NCBI GenBank assembly: GCA_031275405.1
Contig: JAISOV010000051.1
Location: 1-64,000 of the forward strand
Reading direction: 5' to 3'
Length of the DNA: 64,000 nt
From: Clostridium sp.
Lineage (GTDB): Bacteria; Bacillota; Clostridia; Lachnospirales; Lachnospiraceae
The notes beneath the pieces were generated by a model. The model saw nothing but the letters and a program-made list of their open reading frames with translations. It was not told where the DNA came from and ran no database searches. The position numbers were made by a program, and so were the translations under genes. This document shows positions 52,747-62,357 of this stretch, piece by piece (position 1 is the first letter of the stretch; every line of letters starts with the position of its first letter).

Positions 52747-53529
52747 ATGGAATTTCGTCCTTGTATTGATATTCATAATGGAAAGGTCAAGCAGATCATA
52801 GGGAGCAGCCTGCAAGAGGAAGCTTCTAAGGTATTGGAAAATTTTGTATCACAGCAGGACGCGGCGTTTTATGCCCGGCTCTATGCGGAAAAAGGAATCA
52901 AGGGCGGACATGTGATCCTGCTGAATCCGGAACGGAGCGAATATTATCAGGCGACCAGGGCGCAGGCGCTGTCCGCCCTTTCGGCCTATCCGGGCGGCCT
53001 GCAGGCGGGAGGGGGGATCCATCCCGGGAATGCCGCCGAGTACTTAGACGCCGGGGCTTCCCACGTCATCGTGACTTCCTATGTCTTCCGGGACGGGCGG
53101 ATCCGGTTCGACCACTTGGAGGAACTGGTGCGCGAGGTAGGAAAGGAACGCCTGGTTCTGGACGTAAGCTGCCGCAGGACGGGGGAAGGATACCGCGTCA
53201 TGACCGACCGCTGGCAGAAAATGAGCGGAGAGCGGATCAGCTGCGGACTGCTGGACGGTCTGTCGGCATACTGCGGTGAATTTCTGATCCATGCGGTAGA
53301 CGCGGAGGGCAGGGCAGAGGGAATAGAACTGGAACTGGTGAAGCTTCTGGGAGAGTGGGGGAAGATCCCAGTCACTTACGCCGGAGGAGTGCGCGGCTTG
53401 GAGGACATCCGCACTCTGCGTGAATTAGGAAAGAACAGGCTGCATGTGACCGTCGGAAGCGCGTTGGATCTGTTCGGCGGAACGCTTTCTATGGAACAGA
53501 TCCTCCGGTACATACATCAGTTCGATTAA
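52747..53529 (+). CDS. hisA: HisA, phosphoribosyl-ImCOOH-type isomerase of the HIS6 subgroup
   Basis: Histidine pathway (beta-alpha)8 isomerase. About 260 residues: PCIDIHNGKVKQIIG with the first catalytic Asp, GGHVILLNP, LQAGGGIHPGNAAEYLDAGA, HVIVTSYVFRDG, LVLDVSCRR, FLIHAVDAEGRAEGIELELV with the second catalytic Asp, VTYAGGVRGLEDI. The long insertions and HAVDAEG motif match the eukaryotic HIS6-type enzyme found in some Clostridia. It is alone here, away from a his operon. GGAAGGAG ribosome site. Confidence 0.88.
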   Translation: MEFRPCIDIHNGKVKQIIGSSLQEEASKVLENFVSQQDAAFYARLYAEKGIKGGHVILLNPERSEYYQATRAQALSALSAYPGGLQAGGGIHPGNAAEYLDAGASHVIVTSYVFRDGRIRFDHLEELVREVGKERLVLDVSCRRTGEGYRVMTDRWQKMSGERISCGLLDGLSAYCGEFLIHAVDAEGRAEGIELELVKLLGEWGKIPVTYAGGVRGLEDIRTLRELGKNRLHVTVGSALDLFGGTLSMEQILRYIHQFD

Positions 53530-53634
53530 AAACGCTGTTTCTTGCGCACGGAACCATTCCGCCTGGAGCAGACCGCCCTTGCCGTATGTGGAGCCGCTCC
53601 GTCCGGTCGCCCTAAGGCGGCTGTCCGGCAGGGC

Positions 53635-53685
53635 GAAAAAACAAGCCGCAGCGCTTGAGGCAGAGGCGTTACGGCTTGTTTTCCT
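53635..53685. terminator. Bidirectional terminator between hisA and the cold-shock gene
   Basis: AACAAGCCG ... CGGCTTGTT stem with TTTT on the plus side and six T on the minus side. Confidence 0.8.
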
Positions 53686-53761
53686 AATCCCATAAAACGA
53701 TCTTGCTAATTCTAAATACAACAAAATATTATATTTAAGAACAGGTACATCGCATTGGTGA

Positions 53762-53962
53762 TTATGATTTGGTGACATTTACGGCCTGAGGGCCTTTCTC
53801 GCCGTTTACGATGTCATACGTAACGGAGGAACCCTCTTCCAGGGTCTTGAAGCCTTCCATCCTCAGCCCGGAATAATGTACGAATACATCCTTTCCCGAC
53901 TCGTCGGAGATGAAGCCGTAACCTTTTTGGTTGTTAAACCATTTTACTGTACCTTTGTTCAT
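53762..53962 (-). CDS. cspA: Cold-shock protein (CspA family)
   Basis: A 66-residue RNA chaperone. RNP1 KGYGFISD and RNP2 VFVHYS within [23 protein letters not shown] 53962 with TGGAGG upstream. Monocistronic, with the shared terminator downstream. The A/T-rich 53963-54314 spacer carries its promoter and that of rho but no gene. Confidence 0.95.
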   Translation of the reverse strand: MNKGTVKWFNNQKGYGFISDESGKDVFVHYSGLRMEGFKTLEEGSSVTYDIVNGEKGPQAVNVTKS

Positions 53963-54314
53963 TGTAGATACCTCCAAAAATGATCCTGTTGCCAGCATTG
54001 ACTTGATAACAGAATTAGAATAGCACAATGGAGAAAAAAAGTAAATAGGCGCCTGAAAGGAAATTTATGATCTATTCCAAAAAATAGTACTTTCTATTTT
54101 GAAAGATTTGTATTATAATAGAACAAGCAGCTTTTGTTTTTGGCAAGAATGGCAGGAGACCAAGCAACTTTTGAGGAATCCATCTGAATAATGAGGTCAT
54201 ATTCACACATCTAAGATCTATCTGTGATAATGAATCCCCCTGAAATAGGTATCGTGAAAAAATGGCAGAAGCCTGCAATAGGTCAAAAAGGAATTTAGGA
54301 AACCGGGAGGAACC

Positions 54315-56231
54315 ATGAGAGAAAAGTATGAATCGTTACCACTCACAGAACTAAAGGCTCTAGCGAAAGTAAGGCGGCTGAAAAGGGTGTCCACCTTGAG
54401 GAAGGCGGATCTGATCAATGCCATGCTGGCGGAGGACGAAAGACTCAAAAAGATGGAGGAACCGGCCCAGAGTTCTCGGCAGCCGGCGCAGGGCGGTACA
54501 GAGCAGGGCGGTACAGAGCAGGGCGGTACGGAGCAGGACGGTACGGAGCAGGACGGTACGGAACCGGAACAGAATAGCGCAAAATGGAGGCAGAACCGCA
54601 CGAAACCGGAGGCGGTTTCAGGAAACAGACCTCGTTCGGACTACTCTTCCGGACTAAGGCGTGCGACCTGGGGCAACCAGGCGACAAGAGCCTCTTCTGT
54701 GAGACCGGAAGAGACCCATCCGGACAACCAGCGTCCGGAAAATACCCGCCAGGAATATTCCCGTCCGGACACCTCTCGCCAGGAATATTCCCGTCAAGGA
54801 TATTCCCGCCAGGAATACCCCCGCCAGGGATACACCCGCCCGGAGGGCCAAAGGCCGGACGTTTCCCGTCAAGATCCCTCCCGTCAGGGATACACCCGTC
54901 CGGAGAGCCAAAGGCAGGACGTTTCCCGCCAAGATCCCTCCCGTCAGGGATATTCCCGTCCGGATACCGCCCGGTCGGACATTTCCCGTCCGGATACTCC
55001 CCGGCCGGACGCCCCTCGCCCCGATGCCGGCTTCTCGGAAGCACCGGAACGGCGGGAGCGTACCTACCAGACCTATGACGACGCCCAGTTCCCCAAGGAA
55101 CTGGACAGCGGAGACGAGGCTTACGGGATCCTGGAAGTCATGCCGGACGGATACGGCTTCATCCGGTGCGAGAACTATCTGCCGGGCGAGAACGACGTCT
55201 ATGTGGCGCCCAGCCAGATCCGCAGGTTTGGCCTTAAGACCGGGGATGTCCTGATGGGGAACAAACGCGTCAAGACCCAGCAGGAAAAATTCAGCGCCCT
55301 GCTGTATATCCGCACCATCAACGGCTATACGACGGAGGAATCCGCCAAACGCACGGCGTTTGAGGACATGACGCCGATCTTCCCGAATCAGCGCATTAAA
55401 TTAGAAACGCCAGGCTGTCCGATCGCCATGCGCGTGATGGATCTGGTCAGCCCTGTGGGAAAAGGGCAGCGCGGAATGATCGTGTCGCCGCCCAAAGCGG
55501 GAAAAACTACCCTATTAAAAGAAGTGGCGCGTTCCATCCTGCGTACCAATCCGCAGATGCACATGATCATCCTGCTGATTGACGAAAGGCCGGAGGAAGT
55601 GACGGACATCCGGGAAGCCATCACCGGGCCAAATGTAGAGGTCATTTACTCCACCTTCGACGAACTGCCGGAACATCATAAACGCGTGTCGGAAATGGTC
55701 ATAGAACGTGCGAAGCGCCTGGTGGAACATAAAAGGGAAGTCGTGATCCTCCTGGACAGCATTACACGCCTGACCAGAGCCTATAACCAAGTCATCCCGC
55801 CTAGCGGGCGCACCCTCTCCGGCGGGCTGGATCCCTCCGCTCTGCATATGCCCAAGCGTTTCTTTGGCGCCGCCCGCAATATGCGCGAAGGCGGCAGCCT
55901 GACCATCCTCGCCACCGCGCTGGTGGAGACCGGGAGCAAGATGGACGACGTGGTATATGAGGAATTCAAGGGAACCGGCAACATGGAAATGGTGCTGGAT
56001 CGAAAGCTTTCCGAAAGAAGGATCTTTCCCGCCATCGACATCCCTAAGTCCGGAACCAGAAGAGAAGACCTCCTTCTGAATCCGGACGAAATGGAAGCCA
56101 TCAACATCATGCGCAGAGCCTTGAACAGCATGAAGTCGGAGGAGGCCGCAGACCGTATTCTGGATCTGTTTTCCCGCACCAGGAACAACTATGAGTTTGT
56201 GGCCATGGTCAAAAAGAACCGTTTCGTCTGA
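54315..56231 (+). CDS. rho: Transcription termination factor Rho with a long disordered insert
   Basis: Hexameric RNA helicase ending transcription. 638 residues against about 420-430 typically. The N-terminal Rho_N helix bundle (LPLTELKALAKVRRLKRVST) is followed by about 200 residues of low complexity. That insert has GGTEQ/DGTEQ repeats, then a Gln/Arg/Tyr/Ser/Pro-rich repeat (SRQEYSRQGYSRQEYPRQGY). Next come the RNA-binding cold-shock domain (GILEVMPDGYGFIRC) and the RecA core with Walker A PPKAGKTT, DERPEEVTDI, Walker B VVILLDSITRLTRAYN and the Q/R loops. GGGAGG precedes ATG. Confidence 0.95.
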   Translation: MREKYESLPLTELKALAKVRRLKRVSTLRKADLINAMLAEDERLKKMEEPAQSSRQPAQGGTEQGGTEQGGTEQDGTEQDGTEPEQNSAKWRQNRTKPEAVSGNRPRSDYSSGLRRATWGNQATRASSVRPEETHPDNQRPENTRQEYSRPDTSRQEYSRQGYSRQEYPRQGYTRPEGQRPDVSRQDPSRQGYTRPESQRQDVSRQDPSRQGYSRPDTARSDISRPDTPRPDAPRPDAGFSEAPERRERTYQTYDDAQFPKELDSGDEAYGILEVMPDGYGFIRCENYLPGENDVYVAPSQIRRFGLKTGDVLMGNKRVKTQQEKFSALLYIRTINGYTTEESAKRTAFEDMTPIFPNQRIKLETPGCPIAMRVMDLVSPVGKGQRGMIVSPPKAGKTTLLKEVARSILRTNPQMHMIILLIDERPEEVTDIREAITGPNVEVIYSTFDELPEHHKRVSEMVIERAKRLVEHKREVVILLDSITRLTRAYNQVIPPSGRTLSGGLDPSALHMPKRFFGAARNMREGGSLTILATALVETGSKMDDVVYEEFKGTGNMEMVLDRKLSERRIFPAIDIPKSGTRREDLLLNPDEMEAINIMRRALNSMKSEEAADRILDLFSRTRNNYEFVAMVKKNRFV

Positions 56232-56302
56232 GCGGGCCGTTTTTCCTTTCTGTAAAATCTGGCGGAATTTCAGCTGCCATCACAGAATCATCATAGTCCT
56301 TA

Positions 56303-56366
56303 GGACAAGGAAATCAAAGAAATGACAAATTGGTTCATTGACTTCCTTGTCTTTTTTGTGTAAAAT
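56303..56366 (+). terminator. Rho terminator overlapping the next operon's promoter
   Basis: GACAAGGAA (56303-56311) pairs with TTCCTTGTC (56343-56351), followed by six T. The promoter TTGACT (56338-56343), 17 bases, TAAAAT (56361-56366) lies within its descending arm. Confidence 0.8.
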
Positions 56367-56526
56367 GAGAACACATAACGGAAAGCCGTTGTGCGAAATA
56401 GTCAAAAAGGCTCGTGTTTTTCTGGAAACTCAAGAAAGGTGGCAAGGCTGAAAGCGATGTCGTCACAGGGGCTTTCAACCTCCCCGATTTGTACGTCCGC
56501 TGAAGCGGACAGGCGGGAGCAAAAAA

Positions 56527-57492
56527 ATGGACAAAATCAAGACTCGGAGAAAAAAGGCTTCGCAGGGATACGCCAATCGGAGGAAAACGGTTCTGTTGCT
56601 GAGCATGGTTCTTCCCGGGGCGATCTGGCTGCTGTTTCTGCGGTATCTGCCGATGTTCGGTATCCTGATTGCTTTTAAGGACTACAAGGTCTATACCAAG
56701 GCGCCGTCGCTGCTCAACAACGTCCTCCACAGCGCGTGGTCCGGTCTGCAGAATTTCCGCTTCCTGTTTGCCACCTCCGATGCGTTAAAGATCATCCGCA
56801 ATACCCTGGTCTACAACGTGATCTTCATCGTGCTAGGCCTGGTGCTTTCCGTGGCATTCGCGATCATGCTCAACGAGATCACCAAGAAGTATATCGCGAA
56901 GACCTACCAGACACTGATGTTCTTCCCTTATTTTATGAGCTGGGTAGTGGCAAGCTACTTCCTCTTGGCTTTCCTGGATCCGACCAGCGGACTGATCACC
57001 CAGCTACAGAAGGGCCTGGGCCTCGAAGTCATCAACTGGTACGGAGACGCGAGGCCTTGGCCGCTGATCCTGGTTGTCGCGAATGTATGGAAAAACACCG
57101 GATACTCCACCATCCTGTACCTGGCGGCCATCACGGGGATCGACAAATCGCAGTATGAAGCGGCGAGCATTGACGGCGCCACGAAGCTGCAGCAGATCCG
57201 GTACGTGACCTTGCCGCACCTGCGGACTATGATCATCGTCCTTTTCATTATGAATATCGGCAAGATCATCAACGCGGATTTCGGTCTGTTTTTCAGCCTT
57301 CCCATGGATTCCGGCCCTCTTTATTCGGCGACCCAGGTCATTGACACCTATATCTATAAAGTCATGGCGACCGTCCAGAATATGGGCATGAGTACCGCCG
57401 CCGGTTTGCTGCAGCAGTTGGTAGGCTTCACCTGTATCATCATTGCGAACACCATCGTGCGCAAAGTAGATCCGGACAGCAGCCTGTTCTAG
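56527..57492 (+). CDS. Sugar ABC transporter permease, LplB/YtfT-type
   Basis: A 321-residue inner-membrane importer subunit with six helices. The EAA loop that docks the ATPase reads QYEAASIDGATKLQQIRYVT. The start MDKIKTRRKKASQGYANRRK is typical of LplB-type oligosaccharide permeases. Preceded by GCGGGAGC. Followed by a second permease and a binding protein. No ATPase gene is nearby, so a shared MsmK-like ATPase must serve it. Confidence 0.92.
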   Translation: MDKIKTRRKKASQGYANRRKTVLLLSMVLPGAIWLLFLRYLPMFGILIAFKDYKVYTKAPSLLNNVLHSAWSGLQNFRFLFATSDALKIIRNTLVYNVIFIVLGLVLSVAFAIMLNEITKKYIAKTYQTLMFFPYFMSWVVASYFLLAFLDPTSGLITQLQKGLGLEVINWYGDARPWPLILVVANVWKNTGYSTILYLAAITGIDKSQYEAASIDGATKLQQIRYVTLPHLRTMIIVLFIMNIGKIINADFGLFFSLPMDSGPLYSATQVIDTYIYKVMATVQNMGMSTAAGLLQQLVGFTCIIIANTIVRKVDPDSSLF

Positions 57493-57592
57493 GATAGCAT
57501 CAGCTAAAATAGAATCAGTATAGAATGAATTAGGATAGAATCAGCCGGGACAGAGCGAAATATCCCGCTTTTGAGAAAGGACGGTTATAGTT

Positions 57593-58531
57593 ATGGATAG
57601 GACGGCGCAAGCGACGACCATCAGAAAAAGAACACGGGAACTGAACGCGGTAAGCCTGCCGGCGGAACTGGCCATTAACCTGGTATTTATCCTGTTCTGC
57701 GGGCTTTGCATAGTGCCGTTCATCTTCGTGGTCATCATCTCGTTTACCTCGCAGGAAAGCATCCGGCAGATCGGGTACTCTTTCCTTCCGGCGCAATGGT
57801 CCCTGGAAGCATACAGTTATGTCATGAAGCTCGGACAGCAGCTGTGGGTTTCCTATTTCAACAGCTTCCTGGTGACGGTTCTGGGAACGCTTTTCAGTGT
57901 GACGATCTGTATCATGTACTCTTACGCGCTGTTTCGCAAAGACTTCAAATACCGTACCTTCTTCGCTTTTTTCAGCTTCTTTACCATGCTGTTCGGCGGA
58001 GGCCTGGCGCCCACTTACATGGTATGTAAACAGCTTTTAGGCCTGAGCGACAGTTATATGGCAATCATTGTGCCTATGCTGGTCAATCCCTTTAACTTCA
58101 TCATCATGAGGACGTTTTTCCAGAGTTCCGTGCCGGAAGAGCTGATTGAAGCCGCCGCCATAGACGGGAGCGGAGAGTACAACACCCTGGTCAGGATCAT
58201 TGTACCGATCTCTAAGCCGGGCATTGCCACTATCGCCCTGCTGAACGCGCTGGCATACTGGAACGAATGGTTCATTCCCATGCTGTATATCCGCAAAGAA
58301 CAGTATATCCCGTTACAGTACCTGCTTCAGAGGATGCAGAACAACGTCCAGTTCCTGGCGCAGAATTCTTCCATGCTAGGGGCGGAAGCTTCCAAGATCG
58401 CCATAAACCTGCCTTCGGCGACTCTGCGGATGGCGCTGGTGGTTCTCATCGTCGTACCGATTGCTTTCGCGTATCCGTTCTTCCAGAGATACATCATCTC
58501 CGGGCTGACGATCGGGTCGGTGAAAGGATGA
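57593..58531 (+). CDS. Sugar ABC transporter permease, LplC/YtcP-type
   Basis: A 312-residue partner permease with six helices (LVFILFCGLCIVPFIFVVII, FFSFFTMLFGGGLAPTYMVC) and an EAA loop ELIEAAAIDGSGEYNTLVRI. AGAAAGGACGG precedes the start. It forms the heterodimeric channel with the previous gene. Confidence 0.92.
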   Translation: MDRTAQATTIRKRTRELNAVSLPAELAINLVFILFCGLCIVPFIFVVIISFTSQESIRQIGYSFLPAQWSLEAYSYVMKLGQQLWVSYFNSFLVTVLGTLFSVTICIMYSYALFRKDFKYRTFFAFFSFFTMLFGGGLAPTYMVCKQLLGLSDSYMAIIVPMLVNPFNFIIMRTFFQSSVPEELIEAAAIDGSGEYNTLVRIIVPISKPGIATIALLNALAYWNEWFIPMLYIRKEQYIPLQYLLQRMQNNVQFLAQNSSMLGAEASKIAINLPSATLRMALVVLIVVPIAFAYPFFQRYIISGLTIGSVKG

Positions 58532-58625
58532 CACTGGTAAGCCCGTTCGCCCCACTGGCGAATGCTTACATATATAGTACGCAGGCACCATGAAACATTA
58601 CTTTATTTTATCAAGGAGGGTTACT

Positions 58626-60233
58626 ATGAAAAAGAAAGTCTTATCAGTGCTTCTGTCACTCGCCCTGTCCGCGACCGTATTGGTCGGCTGCGGCGGCGAC
58701 AGCGAGACGCCGGCTGCGGGAAGCAGCAAGGCAGGCAGTTCCGAAGCGGCTTCTTCCGGAAGCGGGGGGGGGACCGATCTGGAACCGGTTACTCTGAAAT
58801 GGTATCTGCACGGCAGCAATGTAACGAACGACAAGGATGTTCTGGCGGCGGTCAATGAATACTTAGGCGAGAAGCTGAATGTCACCTTGGAGCCGATCTG
58901 GGGAACCTGGGGCGATTTCGATACCAATGCCGTACTGGCCTTGCAGGGCGGAGACGACGTAGACATTTACTTCACCTGTTCCTGGAGCGCGAACGAGTAC
59001 AACAAGTTTGCAAGGGACGGCTACTATGTGCGTCTGGACGATCCGGACAACAACCTGATCGAGAAATACGGCCAGGACGTATGGGCCATCCTTCCCGACG
59101 CGCTGAAAGCCGGCTCCACTATCAAAGGCAGCGACGGCGTGGGCGTGTACGCGATCAACGGCTATAAGGATTACGCGACACAGAACTGCTGGGACATCAA
59201 TGTTCCCCTGCTTGAGAAATACGGCTATACCGTGGACGACATTGCCAACACCGACTACTTCGGCTTCGGCGAGATCATGGAAACCGTGAAGAAGGGCGAA
59301 GGCGATTCCTTCTATCCGCTGCTGGTGGAAGGCGCGGTTCTGGAAAGAATGGCTACCAACTCCATCATCGTGACCGGCGACTCCTCGGTAGGCGCTATGC
59401 TGTCCTACTACATGGATCCTACGGATGTCAGCAAGCCCGGCTCTGCGGGAAACGTGATCCTGAACAAGTACGCGACGGAAGAGTATCAGAAATTTGCGGA
59501 AAAGACCCGTGAATACTACCTGGCAGGCTATATTGATCCCGCTATGGCCAATACTTCCCAGGCAAACGACGCCCGTACCGCGCACCAGATGGCGGGAACC
59601 TACCTGATCGGGACACAGTCTTATGCCATGGGATATGAAGTGCAGGCTTCCGCCGAAAGAGGGTTTGAAGTGGCCATGGTTCCTGCGGCACCGGCCTATG
59701 TGGACACGACCGTGGCCCAGGGCGCTATGATGGCAATCTCCACCGCGTCCAAGAATCCGGAAAGAGCGATGATGTTCCTGAACCTGCTGAATACGGATCC
59801 TTATCTGATGACCCTGTTGGAATATGGCGTGGAAGGAACCCACTATGAGCTGAACGGCGACGGCGAGGTCGTCTTCCTGGAAGCAAGAGGGGATTATACA
59901 CCCTGGACCAACGGTATGGGCAACGTGACCCAGCTTCCTCCTCTGGAAGGGCAGGGCAAGGACTTCTGGCAGGAATTCATTGACTACTATGCGCAGGCAA
60001 AGGGAATCCCCATCATCGGCTACACGTTCGACCCGTCGGTGAACCCGGACGTAGAGACCGCGATGGCGGCTTTGGGGCAGGTAGCTTCCGAGTACGCGAT
60101 GTCTCTGAACACCGGCTTTGTAGATCCGGCGACGGCTCTGCCGGAGTTCCTGAAGAAACTGGAAGACAACGGTATCCAGAAAGTCGTGGACGAAGCGAAC
60201 AAACAGCTGGAAGAGTTCCTGGCTGCGAAATAA
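58626..60233 (+). CDS. Extracellular sugar-binding lipoprotein (DUF3502-type)
   Basis: Solute-binding protein delivering sugar to the two permeases. 535 residues. Lipoprotein signal VLSVLLSLALSATVLVGCGG with lipid Cys 22, a Ser/Gly spacer, then family-1 binding domain features (VTLKWYLHGSNVTNDKDVLA, DDVDIYFTCSWSANEYNKFA, YGFGEIMETVKKG-like hinge) and a C-terminal DUF3502-like part (GIPIIGYTFDPSVNPDVETA). AAGGAGG precedes ATG 58626. The nagB and nagA genes after it point to amino-sugar ligands. Confidence 0.9.
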   Translation: MKKKVLSVLLSLALSATVLVGCGGDSETPAAGSSKAGSSEAASSGSGGGTDLEPVTLKWYLHGSNVTNDKDVLAAVNEYLGEKLNVTLEPIWGTWGDFDTNAVLALQGGDDVDIYFTCSWSANEYNKFARDGYYVRLDDPDNNLIEKYGQDVWAILPDALKAGSTIKGSDGVGVYAINGYKDYATQNCWDINVPLLEKYGYTVDDIANTDYFGFGEIMETVKKGEGDSFYPLLVEGAVLERMATNSIIVTGDSSVGAMLSYYMDPTDVSKPGSAGNVILNKYATEEYQKFAEKTREYYLAGYIDPAMANTSQANDARTAHQMAGTYLIGTQSYAMGYEVQASAERGFEVAMVPAAPAYVDTTVAQGAMMAISTASKNPERAMMFLNLLNTDPYLMTLLEYGVEGTHYELNGDGEVVFLEARGDYTPWTNGMGNVTQLPPLEGQGKDFWQEFIDYYAQAKGIPIIGYTFDPSVNPDVETAMAALGQVASEYAMSLNTGFVDPATALPEFLKKLEDNGIQKVVDEANKQLEEFLAAK

Positions 60234-60270
60234 GCATCAGATTCGGTTCTGAAAACTGAATAGGGAAACC

Positions 60271-60312
60271 GGAAAAGAACCTCGCTTTGCAGAGCAAAAG
60301 GGGTTCTTTTCC
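60271..60312 (+). terminator. Stem-loop between binding-protein gene and nagB
   Basis: GGAAAAGAACC pairs with GGTTCTTTTCC; no T tract after it. More likely a partial terminator or mRNA stabiliser that raises binding-protein levels. Confidence 0.6.
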
Positions 60313-60364
60313 TCAAAAAAGAAACGGGCAGACAGACGGCAGGCTGAACGGAGGCACTTACAGC

Positions 60365-61114
60365 ATGACAATTTACAAGGCAAAAGACTATAAAGACATG
60401 AGCAGGAAAGCAGCGAACATTCTTTCCGCGCAGATCATCATGAAGCCGACGGCGGTTCTAGGGCTGGCGACCGGCTCTACTCCTATCGGCACTTACCGGC
60501 AGCTGATGGAATGGTATGAGAAAGGGGATCTGGACTTCTCCAAGGTGGTCAGCGTGAATCTGGATGAATACAAGGGTCTGTCCGGGGAGCATCACCAGAG
60601 CTACCGCTATTTTATGAATGTGAACCTTTTCGATCATGTGAACATCCGCAAGGACTACACTTATGTCCCGGACGGGCTGGCGCCGGACGGCCAGGCGGAA
60701 TGCGCCAGGTACAACGAGGTCATCCGCTCGGCGGGGAACATCGATACCCAGCTTCTGGGGATCGGAAGCAACGGCCATATCGGCTTCAACGAGCCGGGAG
60801 CGGCTTTCCAGAACGAGACACATCTGGTGACGCTGACCGAGGAAACGCGCGCCGCCAACGCCCGCTTCTTTGCTTCTCCGGACGAAGTGCCGACCCACGC
60901 TTATACCATGGGGATCAAGAACATCATGTCCGCCAGGAAGATCCTGCTCCTGGCCACCGGGGCGTCCAAGGCGAAGGCCCTTCGGAGCGCGCTCTACGGG
61001 CCGATTACCCCTCAGGTTCCGGCTTCCGTCTTGCAGCTGCATAACGATGTGGTCGTGATCGCGGACGAAGCGGCGCTGCGGGAGATCGAGGAAGCGGGGC
61101 TGACGGGAGCCTAA
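60365..61114 (+). CDS. nagB: Glucosamine-6-phosphate deaminase
   Basis: Converts glucosamine 6-phosphate to fructose 6-phosphate and ammonia. 249 residues: VLGLATGSTPIGTYRQLMEW, VVSVNLDEYKGLSGEHHQSY with catalytic Asp, LLGIGSNGHIGFNEPGAAF, THLVTLTEETRAANARFF, YTMGIKNIMSARKILLLATG. ATG 60365 with GGAGG upstream. Coupled in function with nagA, 41 bases downstream. Confidence 0.96.
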   Translation: MTIYKAKDYKDMSRKAANILSAQIIMKPTAVLGLATGSTPIGTYRQLMEWYEKGDLDFSKVVSVNLDEYKGLSGEHHQSYRYFMNVNLFDHVNIRKDYTYVPDGLAPDGQAECARYNEVIRSAGNIDTQLLGIGSNGHIGFNEPGAAFQNETHLVTLTEETRAANARFFASPDEVPTHAYTMGIKNIMSARKILLLATGASKAKALRSALYGPITPQVPASVLQLHNDVVVIADEAALREIEEAGLTGA

Positions 61115-61155
61115 GCGGGTTTCGGAAGGAAAGGTCCCTATAGGAGGAGAACGGC

Positions 61156-62271
61156 ATGATGGTGATCAAAAATGGCTTCGTCTTTGGGGAAGATCAGAAA
61201 TTCACGCGGCGGGACCTGTGCATGGAAAACGGGGTGATCGTCCAAAACGGCTTCCAGGGAAGCGGCCGGGAAGAAATAGACGCTTCCGGGCTTTATGTGC
61301 TTCCGGGTCTGATGGACGTCCATAGCCACGGAGCCTATGGCTGTGACTTCTCGGACGGGGATCCGGAGGGGCTGCGCCGTATCCTGCGTTACGAAAAAGC
61401 CCACGGGATCACGAGCTATTGTCCGACCGGTATGACCCTGCCCAGAGAGCGGCTGAAAAAAATCTTTGCTTCGGTGAACAGCGTATCCGCCCTGCCGGGC
61501 GATGAAGATCCCTCTCTGGCTCGTATCGCGGGCATTCATATGGAAGGCCCGTTCCTGTCGGCGGAGAAGAAAGGCGCCCATGCGGCGGACTATCTCATCC
61601 CTCCGGCTGCCGCGTTTTTCCGGGAATGCAACGAAAGCTGCGGTCGCCTGATCAAACTGGTGACGCTGGCTCCGGACACGGAGGGCGCGTTGGAGTTCAT
61701 CCGGGAGCTGCGCGGGGAAACCAACATTTCCTTAGGACATACCGCAGCCGGATACGACGCGGCAAAAGCGGCTTTTGACGCGGGGGCGAACCATGTCACC
61801 CATCTGTACAATGCCATGCCGCCGTTCGGACACCGGGAACCCGGCCTGATCGGGGCGGCGGCGGAATCCTCCTGCATGGCGGAGCTGATCTCAGACGGGA
61901 TCCATGTCCACGCAAGCGTGATTCGCGCTACGTTCAAGCTGTTTCCGGACCGGGTGGTTCTGATCAGTGATTCCATGCGGGCGACAGGGCTGGAGGACGG
62001 CACCTATGATCTGGGCGGCCAGGCGGTATCTGTCCGGGGGAAACGGGCAAGCCTTTTTGACGGAACGATAGCCGGTTCCGCCACGAATCTGTATGACTGC
62101 ATGAAGGCAGCCATTTCTTTCGGGATCCCCAAAGAAGAAGCCATCGCGGCGGCTACCATGAATCCCGCGAAAAGCATAGGGATCTATGGGGAAGTCGGCT
62201 CTCTGACGCCGGGCAAACGGGCGGATGTGCTGCTGGCGGACGCCCGGATGAACCTGGTACGGGTGCTATAG
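61156..62271 (+). CDS. nagA: N-acetylglucosamine-6-phosphate deacetylase
   Basis: Removes acetate from GlcNAc-6-P to feed NagB. 371 residues, amidohydrolase fold: LPGLMDVHSHGAYGCDFSDG with HxH, GIHMEGPFLSAEKKGAHAAD, ETNISLGHTAAGYDAA, HVTHLYNAMPPFGHREPGLI, LISDGIHVHASVI, VLISDSMRATGL, TMNPAKSIGIYGEVGSLTPG. AGGAGG ribosome site. Ends the transport/catabolism operon. Confidence 0.96.
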   Translation: MMVIKNGFVFGEDQKFTRRDLCMENGVIVQNGFQGSGREEIDASGLYVLPGLMDVHSHGAYGCDFSDGDPEGLRRILRYEKAHGITSYCPTGMTLPRERLKKIFASVNSVSALPGDEDPSLARIAGIHMEGPFLSAEKKGAHAADYLIPPAAAFFRECNESCGRLIKLVTLAPDTEGALEFIRELRGETNISLGHTAAGYDAAKAAFDAGANHVTHLYNAMPPFGHREPGLIGAAAESSCMAELISDGIHVHASVIRATFKLFPDRVVLISDSMRATGLEDGTYDLGGQAVSVRGKRASLFDGTIAGSATNLYDCMKAAISFGIPKEEAIAAATMNPAKSIGIYGEVGSLTPGKRADVLLADARMNLVRVL

Positions 62272-62309
62272 AAGGAAACGGCGGGAGATCATCAAAAGCC
62301 CTCCGGGCG

Positions 62310-62357
62310 GCAGAGCGCCGCGGCGAGGAAGCTGCCGCTTACGCGGCCTTTGTTTTT
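62310..62357 (+). terminator. Likely terminator after nagA, built from a REP-like unit
   Basis: GCCGC ... GCGGC with an inner CGGC/GCTG-type stem, then CTTTGTTTTTTT. The unit resembles the repeats at 17324-17411. Confidence 0.6.
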
